NCBI GenBank assembly: GCA_036504515.1 | Contig: DASXVA010000013.1 | Coordinates: 106,693-170,692, forward strand | DNA length: 64,000 nt | From: AWTP1-18 sp036504515 | GTDB lineage: Bacteria; Pseudomonadota; Gammaproteobacteria; Burkholderiales; Rhodocyclaceae | Direction: 5' to 3' | Shown here: in pieces, positions 35,961-44,684 of the stretch | How positions within the stretch are numbered: position 1 is the first letter of the stretch | How the letters are laid out: each line of letters opens with the position of its first letter | Notes under the pieces: model-generated | Databases searched by the model: none | Seen by the model: only the letters and a program-made list of their open reading frames with translations | What the model was told of the DNA's origin: nothing | Position numbers and translations under genes: made by a program

Positions 35961-36506
35961 TTACTGAATGATGAAGCTGCTGAAGAGAACGGCTTGTACG
36001 GGTTCTTCCGGTACGGGGCCATTTTTTCTCGGCGGATTGATAATTGAATTCACTGCACCGCGGATGTCTTCAGCCAAGGCATCCTTACCATCCACCGAGG
36101 TGAGTTGGGCGGCTTTGCGGCTAGACAACAGGCGCAGGATGGCGTTGCGAATTTCCGGGGTGTAGGGCTTCAGTGCATCACCTTCGTGAGCACTTTCAAC
36201 CTTCAGTTCCACGACTACCTGAATGTACTGGGCACCCTGAGGGTCTGCGCCATCACTGGCCAGATTGCTGGTGAAGGTATCCAGCTTGACATAAGCAGGG
36301 GGCGCAGCCGGATGGTCGCTGGCTTTCTTCTTTTCCACTTTTGCGACGGGTGCAGCCTCGCCGTCTTCACCTTCTTCTGCCGGATGTTTTTTCAGCAGCA
36401 GAATGGCAGCAACGGCTGCGATGGCGACAACCACAACGCCGATGATGATAAATAAGAGCAGCTTGCCCTTTTTCTTGGGTGCTTCTTCTGTTTTGGCTTC
36501 AGCCAT
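35961..36506 (-). CDS. fliL: Flagellar basal body-associated protein FliL
   Basis: A 181-aa inner-membrane protein with a short Lys-rich cytoplasmic N-terminus and one membrane helix (LLLFIIIGVVVVAIAAVAAILLL). An acidic linker precedes the periplasmic FliL domain (YVKLDTFTSNLASDGADPQGAQYIQVVVELKVE...IRNAILRLLSSRKAAQL). FliL surrounds the stator and supports motor output. Confidence 0.94.
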   Translation of the reverse strand: MAEAKTEEAPKKKGKLLLFIIIGVVVVAIAAVAAILLLKKHPAEEGEDGEAAPVAKVEKKKASDHPAAPPAYVKLDTFTSNLASDGADPQGAQYIQVVVELKVESAHEGDALKPYTPEIRNAILRLLSSRKAAQLTSVDGKDALAEDIRGAVNSIINPPRKNGPVPEEPVQAVLFSSFIIQ

Positions 36507-36542
36507 TCCCTTTTTCCTCCGCAGCCTGATTGATAAGTGTCA

Positions 36543-37649
36543 TCAGGCGAATGTATCGACCATGCCGTTGCCCTTACTTATCCAGCTATTGGTCGTGGAT
36601 GTCAGTGGGGCAAGACCAGGAACAAATTCGCCGGTCACAACCTTGCTATTGTGGCCTGAATTATCGCGTCTTTCTTGGTTTTGCGCCGAATCCCCTCGTG
36701 CGTCAGTACCGACCTGGGCTTGGTCGAGGCGAACGCCAGCATCGGCGAGAATTTCCTTGAGCCGGGGCAGGGCACTTTCCAGCGCTTCTCGCACGGCTGG
36801 GTTCGCAGAGGTGAAAGAGGCGTTGGCCTGGTCGCCATTGAGCGTGATCGACACTTCAATACGTCCCATCTGGGGCGGATTCAGAACCAGTTCAGCCTTG
36901 CTTTCCTGTTTGCCCACCATCCAGGTCAGCTTGTCGCCCACTTCCTGACTCCAATTTTGGTGGCCGACAGGGGTCTCGATCCGGTTTTCCTGGCGTGCGA
37001 TCTGGCTGGCGATGGGTACTGCTTGTGTCTGGTTCTGATTTTGCAGCTGAATTCCGTGGGTACCTTCCAGAAGCGACTGGAAGCTTTCCTCGCCATCTTT
37101 TCCTGACTTGCTTACGGCAGCTGTGGCAGCTTCATCCGTGGCAAGAATTGCCGTTTTATCGGCAAGAGACAGGCCCTGCTTGCCGCCGCTGGGGAGGCTA
37201 TCCTGATCGGACTTTGCCTTTTCATCCGTTGCGACGACGGGCTGATTCAAGGCCAAAGCAGCCAGCGCATTGTCGCTGGGGCCGGTCTGTGCTTCATCAC
37301 CCTTCGTGGTTTTGTCCTGGGATTTGCTGCTATCAAGAGCGCTACTGTCATCCTTGCCCTTGAGATTTTGTTGTCCCTGCAGCATCGCCATCATGCTGGC
37401 CATGATGTCCTGCTCAGCACCAGTACTGGAGGTGTTTTCCAGTAATAGCGCCTGTTTAGCGTCACCAGAGGAGGAGGCTGCTTCATTGCCTTCAGGGGCT
37501 TTGCTTTTTACAAAGCGCTGCAGGACGGATGAGAAAGGATTGGCAGTCGCCGTGTCGGCCGCGTTCTGTGTATCGGTGGCGGAGCTATTGCCAGTGCTGC
37601 TTTTGGGGCTAGGGACTACAGGACTGGGTGCAGCGGCGATTCCCGGCAT
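36543..37649 (-). CDS. fliK: Flagellar hook-length control protein FliK
   Basis: A 368-aa secreted ruler. A long, low-complexity N-terminal part (Ser, Ala, Asp, Gln rich) precedes the FliK C-terminal domain: WSQEVGDKLTWMVGKQESKAELVLNPPQMGRIEVSITLNGDQANASFTSANPAVREALESALPRLKEILADAGVRL. It starts 65 nt after fliJ, downstream of a clear sigma-54 promoter, and so may begin a sub-operon fliK-fliR. Confidence 0.93.
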   Translation of the reverse strand: MPGIAAAPSPVVPSPKSSTGNSSATDTQNAADTATANPFSSVLQRFVKSKAPEGNEAASSSGDAKQALLLENTSSTGAEQDIMASMMAMLQGQQNLKGKDDSSALDSSKSQDKTTKGDEAQTGPSDNALAALALNQPVVATDEKAKSDQDSLPSGGKQGLSLADKTAILATDEAATAAVSKSGKDGEESFQSLLEGTHGIQLQNQNQTQAVPIASQIARQENRIETPVGHQNWSQEVGDKLTWMVGKQESKAELVLNPPQMGRIEVSITLNGDQANASFTSANPAVREALESALPRLKEILADAGVRLDQAQVGTDARGDSAQNQERRDNSGHNSKVVTGEFVPGLAPLTSTTNSWISKGNGMVDTFA

Positions 37650-37688
37650 GGCGGCGATCCTTGTTCAAGGTATTTTGTGAATACCCTG

Positions 37689-37704
37689 AGCAAGCCCTGT
37701 GCCA
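37689..37704 (-). promoter_or_regulatory. Sigma-54 promoter of fliK (internal to the fli cluster)
   Basis: On the - strand: TGGCACAGGGCTTGCT, a full match to TGGCAC-N5-TTGCT with the 10-nt GG-GC spacing. It lies in the fliJ-fliK gap with a predicted start near 37678, about 29 nt before the fliK ATG. Confidence 0.85.
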
Positions 37705-37714
37705 TCGAGGTTTT

Positions 37715-38161
37715 TCAGGAGTTGCGGTTTTGGTGAAACTGCCGGGAAGTGTGCTCATCCAGGGCTTTCTGTTCCCGCCTTTGCTCGGCATAGGACAGCT
37801 TTTCCTGAAAACGCTCGGCCAAGGTGTCGTAGGCTTTTACTTCCCCACGTTTGTTCAGCCAGTGTTGCTGGCCATTAACCGTACGTTGTTTTGATTGACG
37901 AACTGCTTCTTGCGCTTGATTGACCGCTGCATCCAGCCGCCCGAGAAACCCCTGGAAGTTGCGCCACTGATCCTGATTGACGCCATTTTTGGCTGCTTCA
38001 AGGAATCTGGTGTGGTACTCGGTCCGATACTGGATCAGCAACTCAAGCCGTTCTGACGCCTCCTTCTCACTGGCCATCAACTGGCCCAGCAGGCGAGCCG
38101 CATCATCCAGACGAGTTTGGGACAAATCCAAAAGGGTTTGCAGGGGAAATTTCTGGCTCAT
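37715..38161 (-). CDS. fliJ: Flagellar export protein FliJ
   Basis: A 148-aa coiled-coil protein (FPLQTLLDLSQTRLDDAARLLGQLMASEKEASERLELLIQYRTEYHTRFLEAAKNGV) that acts as the stalk of the FliI ATPase. Its helical content and position after fliI are typical. Confidence 0.93.
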   Translation of the reverse strand: MSQKFPLQTLLDLSQTRLDDAARLLGQLMASEKEASERLELLIQYRTEYHTRFLEAAKNGVNQDQWRNFQGFLGRLDAAVNQAQEAVRQSKQRTVNGQQHWLNKRGEVKAYDTLAERFQEKLSYAEQRREQKALDEHTSRQFHQNRNS

Positions 38162-38204
38162 GGGTGAAGTCTAGTCCCATGCCGGGGCAAGGGAAAGCCC
38201 GTTG

Positions 38205-39596
38205 CTACTGGTTGAACAATTCGCCCAGGCCAGCAATGCAGCTTTGGTAGTCGGCCCGTTCGGTAATACGTTGTTGGAGGAAGCCTTCAAGCCGTGGATA
38301 AAGCTGAATCGCTCTGTCCAGCAGTGGGTCTGAGCCCGGCACATAAGCACCAACGGCCAGCAGGTCCCGGGCCCGTTGGTAACGGGAATAGAGTTGCTTG
38401 AAGTGGCGTACCAGTTCCAGATGTTCGGGGGTGATGATGTTGGTCATGACCCGGGAAATGGATTGTTCGATGTCGATGGCCGGGTAGTGGCCTGCATCGG
38501 CCAAACTGCGGTTGAGCACGAAGTGACCATCCAGAATAGCCCGTGCCGAGTCGGCAATGGGGTCTTGCTGGTCATCACCTTCCGACAGCACCGTGTAGAA
38601 CGCCGTGATGGAGCCGCCGCCCTCAGGCCCATTCCCAGCTCGTTCTACCAGGGCGGGCAGCCTAGCGAACACGGATGGTGGATAACCGCGAGTCACAGGC
38701 GGTTCGCCGATGGCCAGGGCGATTTCCCGCTGGGCCATGGCATAACGCGTCAGGGAGTCCATGATCAACAAGACATGTTTGCCCTGATCTCGGAAATGCT
38801 CGGCGATGGAGGTGGCATAGGCAGCGCCTTGCAGTCGCATCAGGGGGCTGACGTCGGCGGGGGCAGCCACTACGACAGAACGGGCCAGACCTTCCGGCCC
38901 CAGATTGTGTTCGATGAATTCCTTGACTTCGCGGCCCCGTTCGCCAATTAGGCCGACGACAATGATTTCTGCTTCGGTGTAACGGGCCATCATGCCCAGC
39001 AGCACCGATTTACCCACACCAGAGCCGGCAAACAAACCGAGCCGTTGGCCGCGGCCGACGGTTAGCAGGGAGTTGATGGCCCGGATACCCACGTCCATGG
39101 TGTCGCGGATGGGTTCCCGTTGCAGCGGATTCATGGGTCGGCTGGCCAGGGAGCGGGACTCTGTTGTGCCGAGGGGGCCGAGAGAGTCAAGAGGCCGGCC
39201 GTTGCCGTCCACCACGCGACCCAGCAGCTTTTCACCAACCGGCAGATGCTTTGCCCGATCCTGACCTCGCCGCTGAGGGTGTGTGCGGTGACCTACCCGA
39301 GGCGGTTCAATGGGCGGTTCTTGAGGGACGACCAGGGCGCCGGGGGCGAGACCGAAGACGTCTTCGGTAGGCATCATGAACAGCCGTTCGCCGTTAAAAC
39401 CGACGACTTCGGCTTCCACTCGACCAATACCTGGCGCCTGTAGCTGGCAACCGGAGCCGAGGGACAAGCGCAGTCCCGAGGCTTCCATGACCAAGCCGTT
39501 GATGCGCGTCAGGCGCCCTGCCAACTGGACGGGAACGGCCAAGGCAACGTACTCGCGGCACTCTGCCAAGTAGTCACGCAACGCGGTCAGGTTCAC
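38205..39596 (-). CDS. fliI: Flagellum-specific export ATPase FliI
   Basis: A 463-aa F1-beta-like ATPase. Walker A is FAGSGVGKS, Walker B is HVLLIMDSLTRYAMAQREI, and GEPPVTRGYPPSVFARLPALVERAG is the family signature. It overlaps fliH by 4 nt. Confidence 0.96.
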   Translation of the reverse strand: MNLTALRDYLAECREYVALAVPVQLAGRLTRINGLVMEASGLRLSLGSGCQLQAPGIGRVEAEVVGFNGERLFMMPTEDVFGLAPGALVVPQEPPIEPPRVGHRTHPQRRGQDRAKHLPVGEKLLGRVVDGNGRPLDSLGPLGTTESRSLASRPMNPLQREPIRDTMDVGIRAINSLLTVGRGQRLGLFAGSGVGKSVLLGMMARYTEAEIIVVGLIGERGREVKEFIEHNLGPEGLARSVVVAAPADVSPLMRLQGAAYATSIAEHFRDQGKHVLLIMDSLTRYAMAQREIALAIGEPPVTRGYPPSVFARLPALVERAGNGPEGGGSITAFYTVLSEGDDQQDPIADSARAILDGHFVLNRSLADAGHYPAIDIEQSISRVMTNIITPEHLELVRHFKQLYSRYQRARDLLAVGAYVPGSDPLLDRAIQLYPRLEGFLQQRITERADYQSCIAGLGELFNQ

Positions 39597-40639
39597 GGCT
39601 CGTCTTTTTCCGTAGGAACTTCGGCTGCAGAAGCCGGCTGGTCAGATGGGGTGTCACCTGTAATGCTGGAAATGAGGTCGTGGGTCGAAGGGATGTTTTC
39701 TTCCTGATTATCGGCCACCTCTGCCGTTGCCTCCGGCACGTCTTCTACCTGGGGCGACTCTTCTGCTATGGGTTCTTCTACCGGAAGATCCTCTAGCGTT
39801 TCGATGTTTTCTGCCGCCGGAGGCAGCTCGGGAACCGGCTCAGGAATGGGTTCGGGCACTGGCTCCGAAGCGGGCTCTGGAACAGGCTCAAGCGGAGGCA
39901 AAGTGTGTCCATCCCAGACGGTTTCTTGTCCCAAAGTTTCCACCACCCGGCGCCAGCGGGTAGCCATGGTGGCATCCACATGGGCGCCGCTGGCTTCGAT
40001 GCTGACATCGTTGCGTTGCAAGCGCGGGTCTTCATGGATGCGGTGGCCGGCGTGGCTGAGCTGGTCGCCGGCATAGCTGCGTACCAAGGCCGCATCGTCA
40101 GGGTGAAGGTAAATGTTGGCGTGCTGATGGGGCAGTTGCAGCAAGGCATCCCGGACCACACCGACCACGGTTTCCGGTTGTAGTGCCAAGGTCTGGCGCA
40201 GTACTTCCCGAGCCACTTCCATGGCGAGGGCCGTGAGTTCTTCTGCCACGGCGCCATCCATACCTGCCAAAGCTGTGTCCAGCTTTTCTGCAATGGTCAT
40301 CAAGTGACGAGCCGCTTCTTCGCCCTTGGCCTTGCCTTCCTCGTGACCGGTTTTATAGCCTTCTTCATGGCCTTCGGCATGCCCTGCCAAACGACCTGCC
40401 GCAAGGCCTTCCTGATAGCCGTCATCATGAGCCTGCTGGTGAATCTGTTCGACCTCTTCGGCCGTGGGCATGTGCACTTCGGGGAGGGGCGGAGGTGCCT
40501 CCACCACGACGGGCACTTCGGCCTCAACCTTCTTTGCCGCTTTGCTATGAAGCGGAGGACCCTTGGCCGGATGGGCGTCGTCTTCCAGGGTCGCTAGTTC
40601 CCAGCGTTCCCAAGCGGTCAGATTATTTTTCTTCGTCAT
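39593..40639 (-). CDS. fliH: Flagellar assembly protein FliH with long C-terminal extension
   Basis: A 348-aa regulator of FliI; enteric FliH is ~235 aa. The middle holds the GxxxG-type repeat typical of FliH (GYQEGLAAGRLAGHAEGHEEG...) and the FliH/YscL domain (LALQPETVVGVVRDALLQLPHQHANIYLHPDDAALVRSYAG, HEDPRLQRNDVSIEASGAHVDATMATRWRRVVETLG). After about residue 245 there is an ~100-aa acidic, proline-rich tail with repeated PEP/PVPEP units that I do not see as part of the family. ATG 40639 lies 8 nt after the fliG stop. Confidence 0.92.
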   Translation of the reverse strand: MTKKNNLTAWERWELATLEDDAHPAKGPPLHSKAAKKVEAEVPVVVEAPPPLPEVHMPTAEEVEQIHQQAHDDGYQEGLAAGRLAGHAEGHEEGYKTGHEEGKAKGEEAARHLMTIAEKLDTALAGMDGAVAEELTALAMEVAREVLRQTLALQPETVVGVVRDALLQLPHQHANIYLHPDDAALVRSYAGDQLSHAGHRIHEDPRLQRNDVSIEASGAHVDATMATRWRRVVETLGQETVWDGHTLPPLEPVPEPASEPVPEPIPEPVPELPPAAENIETLEDLPVEEPIAEESPQVEDVPEATAEVADNQEENIPSTHDLISSITGDTPSDQPASAAEVPTEKDEP

Positions 40640-40646
40640 GGCTGGA

Positions 40647-41651
40647 TCAGACCATCTGATCGTCGCCACCACCGCTGCCTAACTGGATCTGGCCTTCTTC
40701 GGCCAGACGGCGAGCGATCTTGAGGATTTCCTTCTGTTCGGCTTCCACTTCGGACAGTCGGACAGGTCCCTTGGACTCCAAGTCCTCCCGCAGCATTTCG
40801 GCGGCCCGTTGCGACATGTTCTTGAAAATCTTCTCCCGCAGTTCTGGCGGTGCACCCTTGAGGGCGAGAATAAGGGAGTCGGACTGGATTTCCCGCAGCA
40901 ACAACTGAATGCCGCGATCGTCCACATCCATGAGGTTTTCGAAGACGAACATTTCGTCCAGGATCTTCTGGGCCAGGTCCGGGTCGTATTCCCGCACATT
41001 GTCCATGATGCCGGTTTCTGCCTGCTGGCCCACGTAGTTGAGGATTTCCGCGGCGTGGCGAATGCCGCCCATGGACGCTTTCTTGATGTTGCTGGAAGCG
41101 CCAGCCATCAGGCGGGTCAAGGCCTCATTCAGCTCGCGCAGGGCGACGGGTTGCACACCATCCAGGGTGGCAATACGCAGCAGCACGTCGTTACGCAAAC
41201 GTTCGGAAAAATGCTTGAGAATTTCGCCGGCCTGGTCGAACTCCAGATGGACAAGAATGGTGGCAATGATCTGGGGGTGCTCATTCTTGATCAGGTCGGA
41301 GGCCGTGGGCGCATCCATCCACTTCAGGCTTTCAATACCGGCGGTATCGCCCCCTTGCAGGATGCGGGAAATCAGGTTGGCTGCTTTGTCGTCGCCCAAG
41401 GCCTTGGTCAACATGGCCTTGATATGTTCTTGGTCCACAGAAACTGACGCGTTATCGCCCATGTACGTGTGGAATTCGGCCAGGACTGCTTCCACCCTTT
41501 CCCGGGGCACTTGCTTCATGGCGGCCATGGCGTGGCCCAGCTTCTGAACCTCTTTCGGGCTTAGATGCTTGAGTACCTCAGATGCGTCATCAGGGCCCAG
41601 GGTGAGCAACATGATGGCGCTTTTTTCCAGCCCTTCGTCAGGATTCGCCAC
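40647..41651 (-). CDS. fliG: Flagellar motor switch protein FliG
   Basis: A 334-aa rotor protein. FliGN is LEKSAIMLLTLGPDDASEVLKHLSPKEVQKLG. The middle domain includes NEHPQIIATILVHLEFDQAGEILKHFSERLRNDVLLRIATLDGVQP. The C-terminal torque helix has charged residues in QLLLREIQSDSLILALKGAPPELREKIFKNMSQRAAEMLREDLESKGPVRLSEVE. It overlaps fliF by 14 nt. Confidence 0.97.
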   Translation of the reverse strand: MANPDEGLEKSAIMLLTLGPDDASEVLKHLSPKEVQKLGHAMAAMKQVPRERVEAVLAEFHTYMGDNASVSVDQEHIKAMLTKALGDDKAANLISRILQGGDTAGIESLKWMDAPTASDLIKNEHPQIIATILVHLEFDQAGEILKHFSERLRNDVLLRIATLDGVQPVALRELNEALTRLMAGASSNIKKASMGGIRHAAEILNYVGQQAETGIMDNVREYDPDLAQKILDEMFVFENLMDVDDRGIQLLLREIQSDSLILALKGAPPELREKIFKNMSQRAAEMLREDLESKGPVRLSEVEAEQKEILKIARRLAEEGQIQLGSGGGDDQMV

Positions 41652-43296
41652 CCATCCACTCCTTGATCATGTTGGCCACAGCCTTGGGGTCTTTCCTCGA
41701 CAACTCTCGAGCATCCTGAACCCTCGATTCGTAGGTCGGTACAGGATGGAGTTCGCCATCCGCACCTTCTATCATTTCCTCTTCCTCTGTCAGTTCGGGC
41801 TCTGGTTCGGGCTCTGGCTTGGGGAAGATCTGGTCGTAAATAGGTTGTAGTACTTTCTTCCAGATAAGGAATACCACCAAGGCCAGGATCAGGTAACGGA
41901 ACAGTTCCTTACCCAGGGTAACCATGGCCGGATCTTTCCATATCGGGGTTTCCGGCAGGGCGTTCTTTTCTTCCGGCACGAACAGCGAGTTCACCACATT
42001 CAGAGTGTCGCCCCGTTCTTTGCTGTAGCCCACGGCTTGCTGAGACAGGGCTTCGATCTGCTTCATCTGGTCCGGGGTCAGGGGGACGGCCTTCATCTTG
42101 CCACCCTTCACTTCTTCCTGCTTCTGATTCACGACCACCGCAACCGACAGTCGCCGCACTACGCCGGGAACACCCTTGGTGTGGCGTATGGTTTTGTCTA
42201 CCTCGTAGTTGGTGGTAGCGGCTTTGGTGAAGTTGACCTGATTTTGCGAACTGCTTGAGGAACCGGGTGAGTTGGGCGCTGGAGGCGTCGAGATTGGGGC
42301 CGTGGCCGGCGCTGGCGGCTGATTGGTCAGCGCACCGGGAACCCCCGCCGCAGGAGGATTGGTGGTGCCGGACTCATTGGTCTGCTGGCTACGAATCGCC
42401 GTATCGGGGCTCGGGTTGGGGCGGTAGGTTTCGGCGACTTGGTCAATCTGGGAGAAGTCGACGTCGGCGGTCACCTGGGCTTTGACATTGCTGGTGCCGA
42501 CGATGGGGGCCAGAATCGATTCGACCCGTTTGACGTATTCCTGCTCCAGATCGCGGATGTACTTGGTTTGCGTTGGATCGAGGCCCGCAGTTTGGAGGGG
42601 GTCGTTCTTGGGGGCGATCAGATTGCCTTCCTGATCCACCAGATTGACGTTCAGCGGATTCAGGTCCGGGACGCTGGAAGAAATCAGGTGAACGATACCG
42701 GCCACCTGTACCCGTTCCAGGGAGCGACCCGGTTGCAGGTTGAGCAGCACCGAGGCCGTGGGTTTCATTTCGTCCCGCAGGAAGGAGGTCTGCTTGGGAA
42801 TGGCCAGATGAACCCGGGCGCCGCGCACGGAGTTGATGGTGGAGATGGTCCTGGCCAACTCCCCCTCCAGGGCCCGCTGGTAATTGATCTGTTCGAGAAA
42901 CTGGCTGGCGCCCAGCTTCTGGTTTTCCATGACTTCGAAACCCACCAGGCCGCCCTTGGGCAGCCCCTGGGAGGCTAGCTTCAGCCGAACGTCGTGTACC
43001 TGGGCGGAAGGCACCAGAATGGCATTGCCGCTTTCGGAGAAGCTATAGGGAATGTTTTGTTGCTGGAGGACGGCAACGATCTCGCCGCCATCCTTGTCCG
43101 ACAGATTGGAGAACAGCACGGTGTACTCCGGCTGCTTGGCCCAGAGCCAGGTACCGATCACGACGGCCACGGCCACGGCAATAGCAACCGCAGCCGCCAT
43201 CTTGACGCGAGCAGGTAGCTGCTTGATCTTGTCCGCGAACAAGGGCAAGCCGACGAGGTCGGGTGCTACTTCAGTGGCTTGGGCTACGTCTGACAT
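41638..43296 (-). CDS. fliF: Flagellar MS-ring protein FliF
   Basis: A 552-aa MS-ring subunit with two membrane helices (near residues 32-52 and 460-480, LFRYLILALVVFLIW). Ring-building domains include YTVLFSNLSDKDGGEIVAVLQQQNIPYSF and NYEVDKTIRHTKGVPGVVRRLSVAVVV. The C-terminal FliG-binding tail ends with DPKAVANMIKEWMG. It is the first gene of fliFGHIJKLMNOPQR; fliE is elsewhere (46175). Confidence 0.96.
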   Translation of the reverse strand: MSDVAQATEVAPDLVGLPLFADKIKQLPARVKMAAAVAIAVAVAVVIGTWLWAKQPEYTVLFSNLSDKDGGEIVAVLQQQNIPYSFSESGNAILVPSAQVHDVRLKLASQGLPKGGLVGFEVMENQKLGASQFLEQINYQRALEGELARTISTINSVRGARVHLAIPKQTSFLRDEMKPTASVLLNLQPGRSLERVQVAGIVHLISSSVPDLNPLNVNLVDQEGNLIAPKNDPLQTAGLDPTQTKYIRDLEQEYVKRVESILAPIVGTSNVKAQVTADVDFSQIDQVAETYRPNPSPDTAIRSQQTNESGTTNPPAAGVPGALTNQPPAPATAPISTPPAPNSPGSSSSSQNQVNFTKAATTNYEVDKTIRHTKGVPGVVRRLSVAVVVNQKQEEVKGGKMKAVPLTPDQMKQIEALSQQAVGYSKERGDTLNVVNSLFVPEEKNALPETPIWKDPAMVTLGKELFRYLILALVVFLIWKKVLQPIYDQIFPKPEPEPEPELTEEEEMIEGADGELHPVPTYESRVQDARELSRKDPKAVANMIKEWMGGES

Positions 43297-43375
43297 TAAG
43301 TTCCAGTGCGAAGAATTCGTTCCAGGGCCGTGAATTCAAAACCAATTTTGGGCCATGGGGATTGTCAGTCCCACA

Positions 43376-43391
43376 AGCAAGGCCGGTTCCT
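43376..43391 (-). promoter_or_regulatory. Sigma-54 promoter of fliF
   Basis: On the - strand: AGGAACCGGCCTTGCT has GG and GC 10 nt apart, an A at -24 position one and a perfect TTGCT at -12. Predicted start near 43365 gives a 70-nt leader before fliF. Confidence 0.65.
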
Positions 43392-43398
43392 GTAAACA

Positions 43399-43415
43399 GC
43401 GGCAAAAATTGCCGC
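43399..43415. promoter_or_regulatory. Palindrome GCGGCAA-AAA-TTGCCGC between fliF and fleS
   Basis: Perfect 7-bp arms with a 3-nt spacer, matching the recurring CGGCAA-N3-TTGCCG element. It lies upstream of the fliF promoter and upstream of fleS, so it could serve either or allow autoregulation of fleSR. Confidence 0.65.
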
Positions 43416-43448
43416 CATTTCGCTGCCCGTTTCGGTTGTTCCGACAGA

Positions 43449-44621
43449 ATGAATCTGCCATCATCACCCGTTATGAATCCCCTCATCCCCGATACCCCGG
43501 GCCCTTCTGGTGCCCCGCCTGTCAATGCCGAGGAAGCGGCCCGCCTGGCCGAAGCCTTTCGTCTCTTCAATCAGGTTTCTGACGAGCTGTCTCAGGCCTA
43601 CACCCAATTACAGGGGCAGGTTGCTGCGTTGACTGAGCGCATGACCCTGCTGCAGGATGCCTTGCCCGCCGGCGTGGTGGTTCTCGATGGAGGGGGGCGA
43701 ATCGTACAGGTAAACCCCGCGGCGGAACGTCTGCTAGGCGACCAGCTCACCGATGCCCAGTGGGCGACTGTCGAACGGGAGCGCCTGATGCCGGCAGATT
43801 TGCCCGGTGAATACACTGCCGGCCATTGCCATGAGCGCCGACTGGCCCTGACGGATAGTGCCCTGGACTCGGCGGGCGGTCGCATTGTGCTGGTCCATGA
43901 CATTACCGAGGCCCATCGCCTCAAAAATCAGGCAGAGCGCCATGAGCGGCTAGCGGCCATGGGTGAAATGGCCGCCCAGGTGGCCCACCAGTTGCGAACC
44001 CCCTTGGCTGCAGCGCTGCTTTACGCGGGCAATCTGGAAAACCCCGATCTGCCTGCTGCGACACGAACCAGTATTGCCCAGAAGACCGTCGCTCGACTCA
44101 AAGCCCTGGAACGCTTGATTCAGGACATGCTGTTATTTGCCCGGGGCGAGGCTCTGGGACGGGATGCCATGGTGGTGGCCGATGTGGTGCAAGAGGTAGT
44201 TCACACCATTGAACCCCTGGCCCGGGCCCGCCAGGTCAATTTTGTCGTCGCTGACGAAGCCGGAATTGCAGCCTTGACCTGTAACCGAAAGGAAGTCGCC
44301 GGGGCTTTGCAAAATCTGCTGGAAAACGCCCTTCATGCGGTGGGGGTTGATGGCACGGTTCGCCTGGAAACCCGTCTCACTCCGGAACGGATTGCCTTTC
44401 ACATCCGGGATAACGGCAAAGGCATGGAGGCTTCCGTGGTTGCTCGCCTGTTCGAGCCGTTCTTTACCACCCGAGCCGAAGGCACCGGCCTGGGGCTGGC
44501 CATTGCCCGGGGTGTGGCCCGAGCCCATGGTGGCAATATCGAGGTGAACTCTGTTCCCGGGGATGGCACGGAGTTCGTTTTCAGTGTCGCCCGGCAGCCC
44601 CAGGATGTGACGGCGGCATGA
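43449..44621 (+). CDS. fleS: Cytoplasmic sensor histidine kinase FleS/FlrB-like
   Basis: A 390-aa kinase without membrane helices, as in FleS/FlrB. An N-terminal helix precedes a PAS-like domain (LLQDALPAGVVVLDGGGRIVQVNPAAERLLG). Next come HisKA with the phospho-His in QVAHQLRTPLAAAL and HATPase motifs NLLENALHAV, DNGKGME and GTGLGLAIARGV. It should phosphorylate the sigma-54 regulator encoded 64 nt downstream in response to basal body completion (family knowledge). ATG 43449 is the likeliest start; 43473 is an alternative and neither has a good Shine-Dalgarno. Confidence 0.88.
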   Translation: MNLPSSPVMNPLIPDTPGPSGAPPVNAEEAARLAEAFRLFNQVSDELSQAYTQLQGQVAALTERMTLLQDALPAGVVVLDGGGRIVQVNPAAERLLGDQLTDAQWATVERERLMPADLPGEYTAGHCHERRLALTDSALDSAGGRIVLVHDITEAHRLKNQAERHERLAAMGEMAAQVAHQLRTPLAAALLYAGNLENPDLPAATRTSIAQKTVARLKALERLIQDMLLFARGEALGRDAMVVADVVQEVVHTIEPLARARQVNFVVADEAGIAALTCNRKEVAGALQNLLENALHAVGVDGTVRLETRLTPERIAFHIRDNGKGMEASVVARLFEPFFTTRAEGTGLGLAIARGVARAHGGNIEVNSVPGDGTEFVFSVARQPQDVTAA

Positions 44622-44684
44622 TGGGGGTATTTCCTGCCGGTTATTTACGACCAAGGTCCATGAAGGGCGTGTTTCAATAAGGCT

